From JBARCX01 sp049794535 (GTDB taxonomy: Bacteria; Pseudomonadota; Gammaproteobacteria; Xanthomonadales; Rhodanobacteraceae), in the NCBI GenBank assembly GCA_049794535.1, contig JBARCX010000015.1:1-22577 (forward strand): a stretch of 22,577 nucleotides of DNA. Direction: 5' to 3'. The number at the start of each line of letters is the position of its first letter. Position 1 is the first letter of the stretch. The translations under genes and the position numbers were made by a program. The notes below the pieces were generated by a model that saw only the letters and a list, made by a program, of their open reading frames with translations, did not search any database and had not been told where the DNA came from. Positions 22,543-22,577 of this stretch are shown here, piece by piece.

Positions 22543-22577
22543 GAAGGAAGTCCTGCAGGTAGCGGATGGCGATGGGC

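Overview
The window looks like chromosomal DNA of a moderately GC-rich Gram-negative bacterium. My best guess is a gammaproteobacterium of the Xanthomonadales (Rhodanobacteraceae-like). I infer this from the hairpin-type intergenic repeats (CTCTCCC...GGGAGAG with 'accggcacc'), the GalP-like and CopC/CopD-like genes, and the general gene style. No rRNA or universal marker is present, so the assignment is soft.

Layout. 1-657: the end of a copper-resistance pair on the minus strand (copC and the N-terminus of copD). 658-917: a palindromic repeat element. 918-4800: a tightly coupled minus-strand operon of squalene synthase, squalene-hopene cyclase (shc/hpnF) and hpnG, each pair overlapping by ATGA. 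5066-6043: hpnA on the plus strand. 6050-11537: a minus-strand operon hpnI-hpnJ-hpnK-hpnL followed by a ferritin-like di-iron protein of unknown function. 11668-16909: a plus-strand mevalonate-pathway operon of diphosphomevalonate decarboxylase, phosphomevalonate kinase, one polypeptide fusing class II HMG-CoA reductase to mevalonate kinase, and type I IPP isomerase. 17078-19353: hpnH and hpnB on the same strand. 19362-22542: two minus-strand transporters, an APC amino-acid permease and a GalP-like sugar/H+ symporter, separated by a second copy of the intergenic repeat.

How it works together. The mevalonate enzymes turn HMG-CoA into IPP and DMAPP. Squalene synthase joins two farnesyl diphosphates to squalene, and Shc cyclises this to hopene. 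HpnH adds the adenosyl group, HpnG removes adenine, and HpnI, HpnK and HpnJ decorate the polyol head group. HpnA, HpnB and HpnL are hopanoid-associated proteins with less certain roles. The window is therefore close to a self-contained isoprenoid-precursor-to-hopanoid island. HMG-CoA synthase, farnesyl diphosphate synthase, HpnO, HpnM/N and the C-2/C-3 methylases are not in the window.

The points most worth a second look are the HMGR-mevalonate kinase fusion, the pairing of a mevalonate operon with hopanoid genes, the single eukaryote-like squalene synthase in place of HpnCDE, the uncharacterised di-iron protein, and short degenerate periodic repeats at three sites in the mevalonate operon, one of which is translated inside phosphomevalonate kinase.
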